From positions 1-48,875 of the forward strand of contig NZ_CBFIHX010000010.1 of the NCBI RefSeq assembly GCF_965662505.1: DNA of 48,875 nt, given 5' to 3'. Position numbers and translations under genes: made by a program. This stretch comes from Pseudomaricurvus sp965662505 (GTDB lineage Bacteria; Pseudomonadota; Gammaproteobacteria; Pseudomonadales; Cellvibrionaceae). Each line of letters begins with the position of its first letter. Position 1 is the stretch's first letter. Below are positions 1-8,303 of the stretch, one piece after another. The notes under the pieces are model-generated. The model made no database searches and had not been told where the DNA came from. It saw only the letters and a program-made list of their open reading frames with translations.

Positions 1-137
1 CCCAAATCCTGAAGTGCCACTGCAGAACTGGCGACCGTCATTTCTGCTTTGCGCTCTGGTCTTAAACCAATCCAGGTGAGTTCTCCCTTAGGCAGCTGTG
101 TGACAAAGCGGGAGAAAAGTCGTTGTTGACTGTTCAT
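1..137 (-). CDS. MOSC domain protein, N-terminal part (cut by window edge)
   Basis: The reverse strand reads an ATG at 135-137 followed by 45 open codons running off the left edge. The visible residues include the stretch GELTWIGLRPERKAEM, which resembles the start of small MOSC-domain proteins (typically 'G.v.WIGlRPaR..pm' before the GDRY segment). MOSC domains bind sulfur carriers or molybdenum cofactor; the exact role of this family is not known. It lies 64 bases downstream of trmK on the same strand, so the two may be co-transcribed. The catalytic cysteine region lies outside the window, so the family call rests on about 20 residues. Confidence 0.6.
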   Translation of the reverse strand, partial: MNSQQRLFSRFVTQLPKGELTWIGLRPERKAEMTVASSAVALQDL

Positions 138-201
138 GGGAGTTGTCCTTTTGGTTGTCATGAGAAGCCGGGGACCGACATGCAACTGAGTGACTCGTGA
201 A

Positions 202-933
202 TTAGCGACAGGCGAGGCTGTCCCAGGTAGCCTGATAAATATTCAGAATGCGCTGGGCTTCAGAGGCATTGTCGCCCAGAGTACGGCGTTGATAGTGCGT
301 TATCAATTTTGTCAGGTAACGCTGATGAACTTCGTTACCTAAATCCCAGTGGCTGCCGGTTTTGGATACGGTGGGTAAACCGTCGGTTTGCGGGTTCCAG
401 CGAGCGCCAATCACTTCATAATCCCGACCTTTTTCAGTCACCATGGTTTCGTGCAAAAGCGCAAAACCCTGGTCGGCCAGATATTCTCTTAAATCAAACT
501 GGGTCGTGGCGGGACAGAATAAAAAGTCCAGAGGCTGATCTGGATGTCGAGGCAGTATTTTCCGCAGAATCTCGACGCTGTGTTCGCCGCCCACGCCGGC
601 AATGATAACCAGATGACGCTGATCTTCGGAAAACCTGAGTTGACTGGCGTCGGCGGCCAGAGCTTGATAGCGTGCGGCAGGATAGCAAGTCAGTCTTTGC
701 TGCAGGTCTGTGATCAGGTGTGGTACCTGATCGACAAAATGCACCTGCTCACATAGTCCTCTGGCGAGTATTTTGATGCCAAGGTATCCGTGGTCACAAC
801 AACAGTCCCAGATACTAGTGTATTGCCCGCTTTTCTGAGCAGCCTCAACCCACTGATAGAGCGACCTTAGTCGTGCGCCCAAATAGGGGAGTTTCGGCAT
901 GACGGTGTCAGAAGCGTTCGGTGGCAAGGGCAT
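202..933 (-). CDS. trmK: tRNA (adenine(22)-N1)-methyltransferase family protein (TrmK-like)
   Basis: A 243-residue SAM-dependent methyltransferase of the TrmK/COG2384 family, which in Bacillus methylates N1 of A22 in tRNA. The SAM-binding motif I is seen as WDCCCDHGYLGI (about residues 42-53), where the usual form is D.GSDHAYLP; the second family landmark, IIAGVGGEHSVEIL, follows at about 109-122, and the CP(A)TTQFDLREYL segment near 139-152 also fits. The length is typical. The start at 933 has no clear ribosome site; the internal ATG giving MPKLPYLGARL (position 900) matches where many homologues begin and is a fair alternative. The three adjacent cysteines in motif I are unusual. Substrate in gammaproteobacteria is inferred from the family only. 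Confidence 0.8.
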   Translation of the reverse strand: MPLPPNASDTVMPKLPYLGARLRSLYQWVEAAQKSGQYTSIWDCCCDHGYLGIKILARGLCEQVHFVDQVPHLITDLQQRLTCYPAARYQALAADASQLRFSEDQRHLVIIAGVGGEHSVEILRKILPRHPDQPLDFLFCPATTQFDLREYLADQGFALLHETMVTEKGRDYEVIGARWNPQTDGLPTVSKTGSHWDLGNEVHQRYLTKLITHYQRRTLGDNASEAQRILNIYQATWDSLACR

Positions 934-1172
934 GGTGGGTTATCAGTCTTGGGGCCATATCTTGGAGGCGTTAGGTTGGCAGGAACCGGAAGTGGCGCCA
1001 TCTTAAGGAATTTACCCGGCTTTCGCTACCCGTGTGGTGAACGGCTGAGTGCCTGCTGGTATAGTCGCTCAAGGATATGCACCAAAGGTGGTTATAACAG
1101 CTAAGGTTAAGGTTTACAGACAACATTCAACAATAACCACAGCTCAATAACGGTCAGGAAGGGGCGGAAAGG

Positions 1173-2102
1173 ATGGCAGGAACAAGTTTACTGGCGCTGA
1201 TCGATGACATAGCCAGCATGCTGGATGATATTTCAGCAATGACCAAAGTCACGGCAGGAAAAACCGCAGGTCTTCTCGGTGATGACCTTGCGTTGAACGC
1301 CAATCAACTGACCGGTGTCAGGGCAGAGCGTGAATTGCCCGTGGTTTGGGCTGTCGCCAAGGGATCCTTGATCAATAAGTGTATTTTGCTGCCATTGGCG
1401 TTTTTGATTTCAGCCTTTATTCCCTGGCTAATTCAGCCATTATTGATGTTGGGCGGTGCGTATCTTTGCTATGAAGGCGCTGAAAAAATATGGCACTGGC
1501 TAAGTCATCGTTCGAAGAAGGGAGAGCCTGAAGCCGTAGAGAATACTCCCAGGCCAAAGCTTACGATGTCTGCCGAAGAGTTGCTGATCTTCGAGAAAGA
1601 CAAAATTAAAGGTGCCATCCGCACGGATTTTATTCTATCCGCAGAAATCATCGTTATTGCTCTGGGAACGGTGCAGGAGATGTCATTAATGGGGGCCGTG
1701 GTTGTGGTGTCCCTGATTGCTTTTTTGATGACCGCGGGTGTGTACAGTGTTGTCGCCGGTATTGTGAAGCTGGATGACTTGGGGTTGTACCTGATTCAGA
1801 AAACCGAAGCGGATGATTCGGTGTCTGATTATGTGGGACGAGGCATTCTTAATTTATGTCCCTGGTTAATGAAAACCCTGTCAATCGTAGGCACTCTGGC
1901 GATGTTTTTGGTGGGTGGTGGTATTTTAATGCATGGACTTCACCCAGTGGCTCACTTTTTTGAGCACTGGTTTGACGCGCATCAGGTCGCAGCCTGGTTG
2001 ACGACCGTTGGGATGATGCTGGTATCGCTGATTTTTGGCTGGGTTCTGGGTACCGTTCTGGTCTGGATCATGGGTCTTTTCCAGCCGTCGGCCAAGCACT
2101 GA
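1173..2102 (+). CDS. yedI: DUF808 family inner-membrane protein (YedI-like)
   Basis: A 309-residue membrane protein of the DUF808/YedI family, whose function is unknown. The signature N-terminus MAGTSLLALIDDIASMLDD followed by KVTAGKTAGLLGDDLALNA is diagnostic. Several hydrophobic segments follow: about residues 70-97, 154-171, 173-196, 219-246 and 270-296, with a cytoplasmic-looking charged loop at 112-145. A good Shine-Dalgarno (GGAAGGGGCGG) lies just before the ATG. It is followed 51 bases later by the phosphatase gene on the same strand. No promoter is obvious in the 240 bases upstream, and nothing else was seen there. Confidence 0.9.
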   Translation: MAGTSLLALIDDIASMLDDISAMTKVTAGKTAGLLGDDLALNANQLTGVRAERELPVVWAVAKGSLINKCILLPLAFLISAFIPWLIQPLLMLGGAYLCYEGAEKIWHWLSHRSKKGEPEAVENTPRPKLTMSAEELLIFEKDKIKGAIRTDFILSAEIIVIALGTVQEMSLMGAVVVVSLIAFLMTAGVYSVVAGIVKLDDLGLYLIQKTEADDSVSDYVGRGILNLCPWLMKTLSIVGTLAMFLVGGGILMHGLHPVAHFFEHWFDAHQVAAWLTTVGMMLVSLIFGWVLGTVLVWIMGLFQPSAKH

Positions 2103-2153
2103 TGAATATTAAGCACTGATTAACATCAATCACCGACTAAAGCAGGGCCAGTA

Positions 2154-2771
2154 ATGGATATGACCTCATTCAGCGTTTCTCGATGTGCCGCAATCCTCTT
2201 GTGGAGTGTCGTGGCTGTTCCCTCTGGGGCCGAGACAACCTCTTTAACCAATAACGCTGACAGTATTGATCGCAAAACGGTCAGCAATAATGAACGTAAC
2301 AACGATATGGAGAACCCTATTGTGAGCAACTCTAACGTGAATATAGACGCTATTAACCTGATGCATCCCGAGCCCACGACCTATACCAGTGGTCAGCCGA
2401 CCAAGGAACAGCTCAAAGACATGTCTGATTCCGGTATCAGACATGTGATTAATCTGCGACCCGATTCAGAAATGGATTGGGATGAACGTCAGTATGTTGA
2501 ATCGCTGGGGATGACTTATGCTGTGTTACCCATTGCCTCTCCGGCCGACCTCACGACCGATAACGCCGCTGCGCTGGATAAGCTACTGTCGCAGGCCGGG
2601 GATGAAATGGTGCTGGTGCACTGCGCCAGTGGCAATCGCGTGGGAGCGGTAATCGCCATACGCGAAGGCAAGTTAAAGAACGTGGGCCTGGAGCAGGCGA
2701 TTGAGACCGGAAAGCAGTGGGGGTTGACCAAGATGGAGCCTCAAACTCGTGAGGCCCTCTCAGAAAATTAA
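2154..2771 (+). CDS. Periplasmic DSP-like protein phosphatase (DUF442/COG3453 type)
   Basis: A 205-residue protein with an N-terminal signal peptide (hydrophobic residues 11-24, likely cleavage after PSGA at about 26) followed by a low-complexity Asn-rich linker (32-66) and a compact dual-specificity-phosphatase-like domain. The active-site loop HCASGNRVG matches HCxxGxR, with Cys157 as nucleophile; the entry motif TYTSGQPTKEQL is typical of the DUF442 beta-lactamase-hydrolase-like phosphatases. The usual general acid would come from the DWDERQYVE segment (about 108-116). Substrate unknown. The stop codon lies inside the first copy of a short tandem array (2760-2837). A start at the second ATG (2160) cannot be excluded. 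Confidence 0.75.
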   Translation: MDMTSFSVSRCAAILLWSVVAVPSGAETTSLTNNADSIDRKTVSNNERNNDMENPIVSNSNVNIDAINLMHPEPTTYTSGQPTKEQLKDMSDSGIRHVINLRPDSEMDWDERQYVESLGMTYAVLPIASPADLTTDNAAALDKLLSQAGDEMVLVHCASGNRVGAVIAIREGKLKNVGLEQAIETGKQWGLTKMEPQTREALSEN

Positions 2772-2837
2772 TAGTCAGAAAATTAATAGTCAGAAAAAAG
2801 AATGGTCAGAAAAAAGAATGATCGGAAAATTAACGGC
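2760..2837. repeat. Five-copy tandem array of a 15-16 bp unit at the phosphatase 3' end
   Basis: Two exact copies of TCAGAAAATTAATAG (2760-2774, 2775-2789) are followed by two copies of TCAGAAAAAAGAATG plus one base (2790-2805, 2806-2821) and a diverged copy beginning TCGGAAAATTAAC (2822-2837). The first copy contains the TAA stop of the phosphatase gene. This looks like replication slippage that duplicated the gene end. No coding role is seen. Confidence 0.9.
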
Positions 2838-2900
2838 CAGAGGATGGGTGTCAGCTGACGAGTGTCGGTAGCTGGGATTCCAGATAGTTTAGGCACCATT

Positions 2901-2932
2901 AAAAAAGGCAGGGGGATACTCCTGCCTTTTTT
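2901..2932. terminator. Bidirectional rho-independent terminator
   Basis: The arms AAAAAAGGCAGG (2901-2912) and CCTGCCTTTTTT (2921-2932) form a 12-bp stem with an 8-base loop. A T tract on each strand makes it suitable to end both the rightward phosphatase transcript and the leftward rnb transcript, which converge here. Confidence 0.9.
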
Positions 2933-2949
2933 GCGTTAACCAGCCTGGT

Positions 2950-4908
2950 TTACACCAGCTTAAAGTTAATCCGTTTTTTATCCAGATCAACTCGGTCAAT
3001 CAAGACCTCAACCGGCTGATTAAGAATAAAGCTTTGTTCTTCTCCTTTCAGCATCATACGCTCAGGGTCAAACTTGAAGGCCTTGGGATCCAGTTTCACA
3101 AAACCGTTAATGCCCCAGTCGTTCAGTTTTACGGTAACGCCTTGCGAGGTGACCCGAAAAACCGTGGCACTCAAAGTTTGCTCCGGATTTTGTTGCTTGA
3201 ACTCCTCCACAAACAGGCAGTAGAGCCATTGTTCCAGATCTCGACTGGCAGCGCGGGTAGTACCGATGCGTGCCTGCATTTCGTTTAACGCTTCCTGTGT
3301 CGGAGCTTCAACTGCGTCTCCGCCTTGCAGGATTGCACGCAGGGCGCGGTGGTTGTAGAAATCGTTGTAGCGTCGGATCGGCGAGGTCACTGTGGCGTAA
3401 TGTTGCATGGCCAGACCCAGATGCGGTGAGGCTTCAGTGGTCAGAACACCCGCTTGCAGCATCAGTCGGAAAGCCGCCAGTTGTGGAGCCGCCTCTGGGT
3501 TCTGATGCAAAGTTTTGATCAATTCGCGATAACCGTCGAGGCTGAGTAGATCCAGCTCGGCCAGTTCCGGAAAGTCTTCAGCGATAACTTTGCGGATATT
3601 GTCCAACCGCTCACTGCGGAATCCCTTGTGAGAAGAGTAAATGCCGCTGTTGGCGTGCTGAGCAAAGAAATCACCTGCCGAGCGGTTGGTTGCCAGCATC
3701 GACTCTTCCACAATCTGTTGCGCCAGATTCCGGCTTTGACGCTTGATCTCTGCAATGTGTTTTTGATCGTTCAATACCAGATCGTAGTCGTCCCGCTCTT
3801 CCATTTTGAGCATGTGTTCACTGCGGTAATTGTTCAGTGCCTGACTGCAGTCCAGCAGCGCTTTCAGTAGCTCGTGGCTGTCTGCGGGAACCGCATCGGT
3901 CTGATCCTGTTCCAGAAACGCGGCCACGTTTTCATAGCTGAGTTTGTGGGCTGAGCGGACAATGGCAAATTCAAACTGTGTACTTTCAATGGTGCCGTCT
4001 TTGCTGATTTGCATCTGGCACAACAGTGCAGGGCGGTCTTCGCCGGGCATCAGGGAATAGGCGTTGTGAGACAGCTCTTCCGGCAGCATGGTAATGGCCT
4101 GACCGGGCAGATAAGCCGTGTTAGCGCGTTTGTATGCGGCTTTGTCCAGTGCCGATCCCGAGGCAATGGAAGAGGTGGGGTCGGCAATGGCGACTTTCAG
4201 CAGCCATCCTTGATCGTTGGCCTCGACTGAGAGGGCGTCATCCATGTCTTTGGTGGTGGCAGAGTCGATGGTGACGAAGGGTTGATCCTGCAGTGTGGTG
4301 CGGGATTGGTAATCTGCCAGCGAGTCCAGGGATTGTTGACGGATGCTGTCCAGCTGGGCCTGTTCCTCTTTCGTCCAGCGGGTCGCTAAGTTGTGCTTGT
4401 GGCAGACGACCTTATGTTCGATACCGACATCACCGGGTTTGCCCAGGATTTCGACGACCTTGGCCTGTCCTTTGCCATCTTCAAAAGGGTGGCGAGTCAG
4501 GCGACACACCAGAAAATCGCCTTCCTGTGCTTTGTTGCGAGCTTTGGGGGGCAGAAATACCCAGCGATTCAGTTGTGGCATGTCGATGGCGATAAAGTGG
4601 CCTTTACCGCGTATCAGGTACTGACCGATCAGAACCTTGGTGGTGGAACTGATTAATTTGTCCAGCTCGACCTCAATCTTGTTGCTGTCCGGATTGTCTT
4701 TCTTTTCGGTGACACTCACTTCTACTCGATCACCGGGCAGGACACGTGCCATCTCATCAGGTGCCAGGAAGGCTTCTCTGCCATCGTCCAGCGTGACAAA
4801 GCCGAAACGCCCCTGGCTGCCGCGAACAGTGCCTTCGGCCAGGTTTTTATCGGAACGGATGGTTTCTTTAAGCTGGTTCAGTTGTGACAGAGCGTTCAGA
4901 TCAAGCAT
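2950..4908 (-). CDS. rnb: Exoribonuclease II
   Basis: A 652-residue RNase II family 3'-5' exoribonuclease acting in the cytoplasm on single-stranded RNA. The N-terminal cold-shock-like domain includes GRFGFVTLDDGREAFL. The RNB catalytic domain carries VTIDSATTKDMDDALSVE, with the four metal-binding aspartates, and VTSPIRRYNDF, with the conserved catalytic-pocket arginine. A C-terminal S1 domain (SATVFRVTSQGVTVKLN) follows. Length and layout fit E. coli RNase II (644 aa) rather than the longer RNase R. I chose the ATG at 4906-4908 (MLDLNALSQL) because the 22 residues upstream are not family-like; the reading frame does extend to 4974. It is transcribed divergently from bolA. Confidence 0.9.
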   Translation of the reverse strand: MLDLNALSQLNQLKETIRSDKNLAEGTVRGSQGRFGFVTLDDGREAFLAPDEMARVLPGDRVEVSVTEKKDNPDSNKIEVELDKLISSTTKVLIGQYLIRGKGHFIAIDMPQLNRWVFLPPKARNKAQEGDFLVCRLTRHPFEDGKGQAKVVEILGKPGDVGIEHKVVCHKHNLATRWTKEEQAQLDSIRQQSLDSLADYQSRTTLQDQPFVTIDSATTKDMDDALSVEANDQGWLLKVAIADPTSSIASGSALDKAAYKRANTAYLPGQAITMLPEELSHNAYSLMPGEDRPALLCQMQISKDGTIESTQFEFAIVRSAHKLSYENVAAFLEQDQTDAVPADSHELLKALLDCSQALNNYRSEHMLKMEERDDYDLVLNDQKHIAEIKRQSRNLAQQIVEESMLATNRSAGDFFAQHANSGIYSSHKGFRSERLDNIRKVIAEDFPELAELDLLSLDGYRELIKTLHQNPEAAPQLAAFRLMLQAGVLTTEASPHLGLAMQHYATVTSPIRRYNDFYNHRALRAILQGGDAVEAPTQEALNEMQARIGTTRAASRDLEQWLYCLFVEEFKQQNPEQTLSATVFRVTSQGVTVKLNDWGINGFVKLDPKAFKFDPERMMLKGEEQSFILNQPVEVLIDRVDLDKKRINFKLV

Positions 4909-5153
4909 GAGAGGGGAGCATCTTATGGGAGGTCGTAGTAAAACTCGCAGTTGGCGGGTCGCTAAGGCGGCCATAATAGCAAATTCACCCTGCAGATAAA
5001 GTGACAGGTTGATGCAATGGTGGCTAACAGGGCAGTTAATTTCTCCGGTACCGAGAAAGACCGGGTGTATCTTCGGTATAATCGCGGGTTACGAGTAAAG
5101 CCCAGAGGTCATTTTCAGGGCTATTTAACGCATACAGGACGGTTGTTACCCTT

Positions 5154-5471
5154 ATGAAAATCCAAACCGCGATTACCCAAAAGTTAGAGCAGCATTTCTC
5201 CCCAGCCCATCTGGACGTGGTCAATGAAAGCCACATGCACAATGTACCGCCAGGTTCAGAGTCGCATTTTAAGGTTGTTCTGGTGAGTGAAAGCTTTGAA
5301 GGTTTACGTCAGGTCCCGCGCCATCAACAGGTGTACAAGGTATTGAGCGAGGAAATGGCAGGGGAAGTGCACGCACTGGCGCTGCATACCTACAGCCCCG
5401 AAGAGTGGCAGGCAACGGGGTTGGCACCTGATTCACCTCAATGTTTGGGTGGTTCCAAGGCCGATCGCTAA
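5154..5471 (+). CDS. bolA: BolA family protein
   Basis: A 105-residue BolA protein, the class that partners monothiol glutaredoxins in Fe-S trafficking and, in E. coli, also affects morphology under stress. Recognisable features are the VVNESHMHNVPPGSESHFKV strand with its conserved histidines, and the RHQQVYKVL helix followed by EVHALALHTYSPEEW. A TATAAT -10-like element lies at 5077-5082 with only a poor -35 upstream, about 72 bases before the ATG. It is divergent from rnb and followed by trhO after 131 bases. The same window holds a SUF operon, so a role in Fe-S supply is a reasonable inference. Confidence 0.9.
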   Translation: MKIQTAITQKLEQHFSPAHLDVVNESHMHNVPPGSESHFKVVLVSESFEGLRQVPRHQQVYKVLSEEMAGEVHALALHTYSPEEWQATGLAPDSPQCLGGSKADR

Positions 5472-5602
5472 ACCTGTTATGACGTCAATTGGTGGTGTTC
5501 AAAAAATCATCAGTTGGCTACAATGGCGCCCTTTTTGATGGCCAGCGTCAGATGCTGGCTGAATATCCTGATATTTTATCGATGTTGAGTTAGTTAGACG
5601 TT

Positions 5603-6550
5603 ATGAGTCAGTTTGTTATTGCCGCCCTCTATAAGTTTGTCTCCCTGCCGGATTATCAGGAGATGCGAGATCCTTTGCTGGAGCACTGTCTGCAGGCGGG
5701 TGTGAAAGGGACGCTTCTGCTGGCCAGTGAGGGTGTCAACGGCACCATTGCAGGCAGTCGGGAAGGGATAGACAGCGTTCTAAGCTATCTGAAAGCTGAC
5801 GAGCGTCTGGAAGGGCTGAGTCATAAAGAGTCCATTGACGAAGAAATGCCGTTTTACCGCATGAAGGTCAAACTCAAAAAAGAGATCGTCACAATGGGGG
5901 TAGAAGGCATCGATCCCCGCCGAGTGGTGGGGACCTATGTGGATCCCAAAGACTGGAATGATCTGATTTCCGATCCTGAGGTAGTCGTTGTAGACACCCG
6001 TAATGACTATGAATATGAGCTGGGCAGCTTTCAGGGAGCCCTCAACCCCAATACCAAGTCGTTTCGCGAGTTTCCTCAGTATGTGGCAGAGAATATGGAC
6101 CCTGCCAAGCACAAGAAGGTGGCAATGTTCTGCACCGGTGGTATCCGTTGTGAAAAGTCCACGGCGTATATGAAAGAGCAGGGCTTCGAAGAGGTGTATC
6201 ACCTGCACGGCGGTATTCTGCAATATCTGGAAGACGTGCCTGCCCAGGAAAGCCTGTGGGACGGTGAATGCTATGTGTTTGATAATCGTGTGAGTGTGGA
6301 TCACAACCTGCAGCCAGGCACTTACGACCTCTGCCATGGTTGTCGTGAACCCATCACCGACGAGGACAAGCTCTCAGACAAGTACATCGAAGGGGTGACT
6401 TGCCCCCGTTGTCATGACACCCAAACTCCAGAGCAGCGGGCGCGTTTCATGGAGCGTCAAAAGCAGATTGAACTGGCGCGTCAGCGCAACGAAGTTCACA
6501 TAGGTGCTTTACCTCCTGAGCGTCAGGTTTCAAAAAATTCAAAAGACTGA
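5603..6550 (+). CDS. trhO: tRNA uridine(34) hydroxylase TrhO (rhodanese family)
   Basis: A 315-residue YceA/TrhO protein, which hydroxylates U34 of tRNAs on the way to 5-(carboxy)methoxyuridine. The N-terminal acylphosphatase-like part contains GVKGTLLLASEGVNGTIAGS. The rhodanese domain has the active-site loop FCTGGIRCEKS (about residues 174-184). The C-terminus shows the family's cysteine pairs CHGC and CPRC (about 247-275). Length is normal for the family. It is followed by a strong hairpin at 6581-6618. The start ATG lies in a weak ribosome-site context, but the N-terminal sequence fits the family. Confidence 0.92.
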   Translation: MSQFVIAALYKFVSLPDYQEMRDPLLEHCLQAGVKGTLLLASEGVNGTIAGSREGIDSVLSYLKADERLEGLSHKESIDEEMPFYRMKVKLKKEIVTMGVEGIDPRRVVGTYVDPKDWNDLISDPEVVVVDTRNDYEYELGSFQGALNPNTKSFREFPQYVAENMDPAKHKKVAMFCTGGIRCEKSTAYMKEQGFEEVYHLHGGILQYLEDVPAQESLWDGECYVFDNRVSVDHNLQPGTYDLCHGCREPITDEDKLSDKYIEGVTCPRCHDTQTPEQRARFMERQKQIELARQRNEVHIGALPPERQVSKNSKD

Positions 6551-6580
6551 TCGTTTTAACTTTCTACGACTTCAACTCTG

Positions 6581-6618
6581 TCCTGTCTCCTTTGTATGAC
6601 TGTTCAAAGGAGACAGGA
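6581..6618. other. Perfect 14-bp inverted repeat without a T tract
   Basis: TCCTGTCTCCTTTG (6581-6594) is exactly complementary to CAAAGGAGACAGGA (6605-6618), with a 10-base loop. It lies 31 bases after the trhO stop. No run of T follows on either strand, so it is not a classical rho-independent terminator. It may protect the mRNA 3' end or be an operator. Confidence 0.75.
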
Positions 6619-7057
6619 TGATATTCAGATATACGGCCAGTTATCAGCATTGGCTCTAGTTAGCTTACCAGCTTGGTCATTGTGACCAGGGGTCTATCTT
6701 GTCCAGACTTGGGACGGGCTTCTCTGCTTCACGCATGTCACTGTGGGCTTGATCGCAAAAATGTCGCTGTCAGATGTTGGGGGCAGAGGGATTTGTTTAT
6801 TATCGCGCCGCTTGAAGCTCAGATATGGCCATGAAACCGCAGGATCTTTCGGCTTTTCGAGGGATTTGAAGGGTATTCACTGTACTATCGTGCCACTTAG
6901 TGGTCTAATTCTCGCCAGAATCGTACAAATTAAGAAGCAGCTTTACGGGTCTAAGTGTTTTTATTGCCCCCGTATTTATAAAGCCTGTTGTGTTAAATGC
7001 TGTTATTAATTCTGTAGGTGTTACAGATTTAAGATGTAGAGCCGTAGTTGAGAAGTA
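6619..7057. other. Gene-free stretch between trhO and a small hypothetical gene
   Basis: I see no credible gene here. The open frame on the plus strand from about 6743 to 7009 has no family resemblance and an unusual Cys/Lys/Arg-rich composition. A short palindrome, TGGTCA-TTG-TGACCA, lies at 6674-6688 and could be an operator. The promoter of the gene at 7058 must lie in this region, but no convincing -35/-10 pair was found. Confidence 0.5.
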
Positions 7058-7369
7058 ATGAATTTAGAAGCCTGGACCGTTGATTTAAAGAGCCTGAGTG
7101 CTACCCATGAAAGTGGCTTTCGATTGGAGATAGAAGGCAACCCGAAAGACCCCAGTGCTGTTCATCCTGGCAAGTTCCCCAAGGGACTCACTAGTATTGA
7201 GCAAGTGCGACTGGTTCGTTTGGGGGTGGAAGCTATCACAAAAGAGGCTAAAAATAGCCGGTCAACCAGACCTGTGGTTAAGAAGCCCGCCTATATCCCG
7301 CCGGCGAACAAGCCGAAGCGTGCGACACTATCTCTGAAGAAAAAGTCCGAAGACTCCCCGCCTGCCTGA
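7058..7369 (+). CDS. Small hypothetical protein with basic, proline-rich tail
   Basis: I do not recognise this 103-residue protein. Residues 1-65 look like a compact fold, with FRLEIEGNPKDPSAVHPGKF and the helix-like IEQVRLVRLGVEAITKEAKN; the last 40 residues are rich in Lys, Pro and Ser and probably disordered. There is no signal peptide or membrane segment. It is a single-gene unit: about 500 bases upstream are gene-free, and a bidirectional terminator follows at 7426. The ordered N-terminal half and tidy termination support a real gene. Function unknown; the basic tail might contact nucleic acid, but that is only a guess. Confidence 0.65.
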   Translation: MNLEAWTVDLKSLSATHESGFRLEIEGNPKDPSAVHPGKFPKGLTSIEQVRLVRLGVEAITKEAKNSRSTRPVVKKPAYIPPANKPKRATLSLKKKSEDSPPA

Positions 7370-7425
7370 TACGGCTGATGTGTGCCCCGTTGTTCAAGTT
7401 GTAAGACGCTTATCGAAGGTCATTA

Positions 7426-7447
7426 AAAAGGCGCAGATGCGCCTTTT
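7426..7447. terminator. Bidirectional rho-independent terminator
   Basis: AAAAGGCGCA (7426-7435) pairs with TGCGCCTTTT (7438-7447). A tight loop and A/T flanks on both sides let it serve the converging genes at 7058-7369 (plus) and 7529-8017 (minus). Confidence 0.85.
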
Positions 7448-7528
7448 GAGATGGCTCTTGTGTGAGCCGTTTTGGTTGATAAGTCTGTCTCGTTTTAAGA
7501 GCTCTGCCAGCCTCGAATTGAGAACTGT

Positions 7529-8017
7529 CTATCGATATACGACCTGACCTTTCATTAGCATGGTGGTCTGGTGGTCATCGACCAGCTTGAACAGGTTGTC
7601 AAACTTGTCTGCCGCAACGTCCGTTGGGCTTCCGCCGGCATCTACACTGTATGTCACACCGCTGATCAAAGACGTCAGCTCATCAGACACAGAATCCATT
7701 GCTTCGAAAATTGACGCTGTGGTGGCGTCGTCCAGAAACAATCGGTTTTGTTTGGTCTGGCTCAGGTATTGATCACACTCTTTTAGCCAGTCTTCACGTT
7801 GATCCAGGAACTTGCGGATATTATTCATACCACCGCGGTGCTGGCTGACCAGTTGCTTATCCCGGTAACTCTGAAGGCTTTTGATGGAAGAGGTAATAAA
7901 GTCCAGTTTGATGTCGTTACAGTATTTTTCATTTAGGTAGCTGGGGAATTCGCCATCTGCCATGGCGCTACCGGCCAGAAGCAGTACAAATGGGGCGAAA
8001 AGCATTTTGATTTTCAT
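7529..8017 (-). CDS. Secreted/periplasmic hypothetical protein
   Basis: A 162-residue protein not assigned to a family. It starts with a clear signal peptide (MKIKMLFAPFVLLLAGSAMA, cleavage expected after AMA at about residue 20). The mature part is mostly helical and charged, with two cysteines (YCNDIKL and KECDQYL) that could form a disulfide. I chose the ATG at 8015-8017 because it begins the signal peptide directly; the frame extends to 8080 but adds a non-signal N-terminus. A CRP-like palindrome lies about 77 bases upstream (8094-8109). Single-gene unit with a terminator at 7426-7447. Confidence 0.75.
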   Translation of the reverse strand: MKIKMLFAPFVLLLAGSAMADGEFPSYLNEKYCNDIKLDFITSSIKSLQSYRDKQLVSQHRGGMNNIRKFLDQREDWLKECDQYLSQTKQNRLFLDDATTASIFEAMDSVSDELTSLISGVTYSVDAGGSPTDVAADKFDNLFKLVDDHQTTMLMKGQVVYR

Positions 8018-8093
8018 AATCGGCTGCCTGAATTGTTTTATGGTTATTAGTGCCGCACTGCTTAGATCCCTTCGCGGCAATTCACGCTACACC

Positions 8094-8109
8094 TGTGATA
8101 TACGTCACG
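8094..8109 (-). promoter_or_regulatory. Possible CRP/Vfr binding site
   Basis: TGTGA-TATACG-TCACG matches the CRP consensus TGTGA-N6-TCACA at 9 of 10 defined positions. Its centre is 84 bases upstream of the ATG of the secreted protein. A TAATAA -10-like hexamer on the minus strand (8043-8048) would place the centre near -65, near a class I activation spacing. Sequence match only; the start site is not known. Confidence 0.4.
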
Positions 8110-8303
8110 TTACTGTCGCATGTCAACACTGCGCTGGCATGAAGAAGCACATTCGGCCTAATTAGACCTCTTTTGGCTGTAAATGACTTTTCAGTCTAAA
8201 GTATCGGCAAACTGGTAGAGGGCATGGTGATTACTGACCAAAGACCTCTATCGGGTTGTCATTAAGGTGTTATGCAGTTGGCGATTTAAGTCAGGCAGGA
8301 GGC

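Noticed and set aside
932..1006. Short plus-strand frame ending HILEALGWQEPEVAPS
   Set aside because: Only 24 codons and its start coincides with the trmK start region; no ribosome site, so treated as chance.
6743..7009. 88-residue open frame in the gap after trhO
   Set aside because: No ribosome site of note, Cys/Lys-rich odd composition and no family resemblance; most likely chance.
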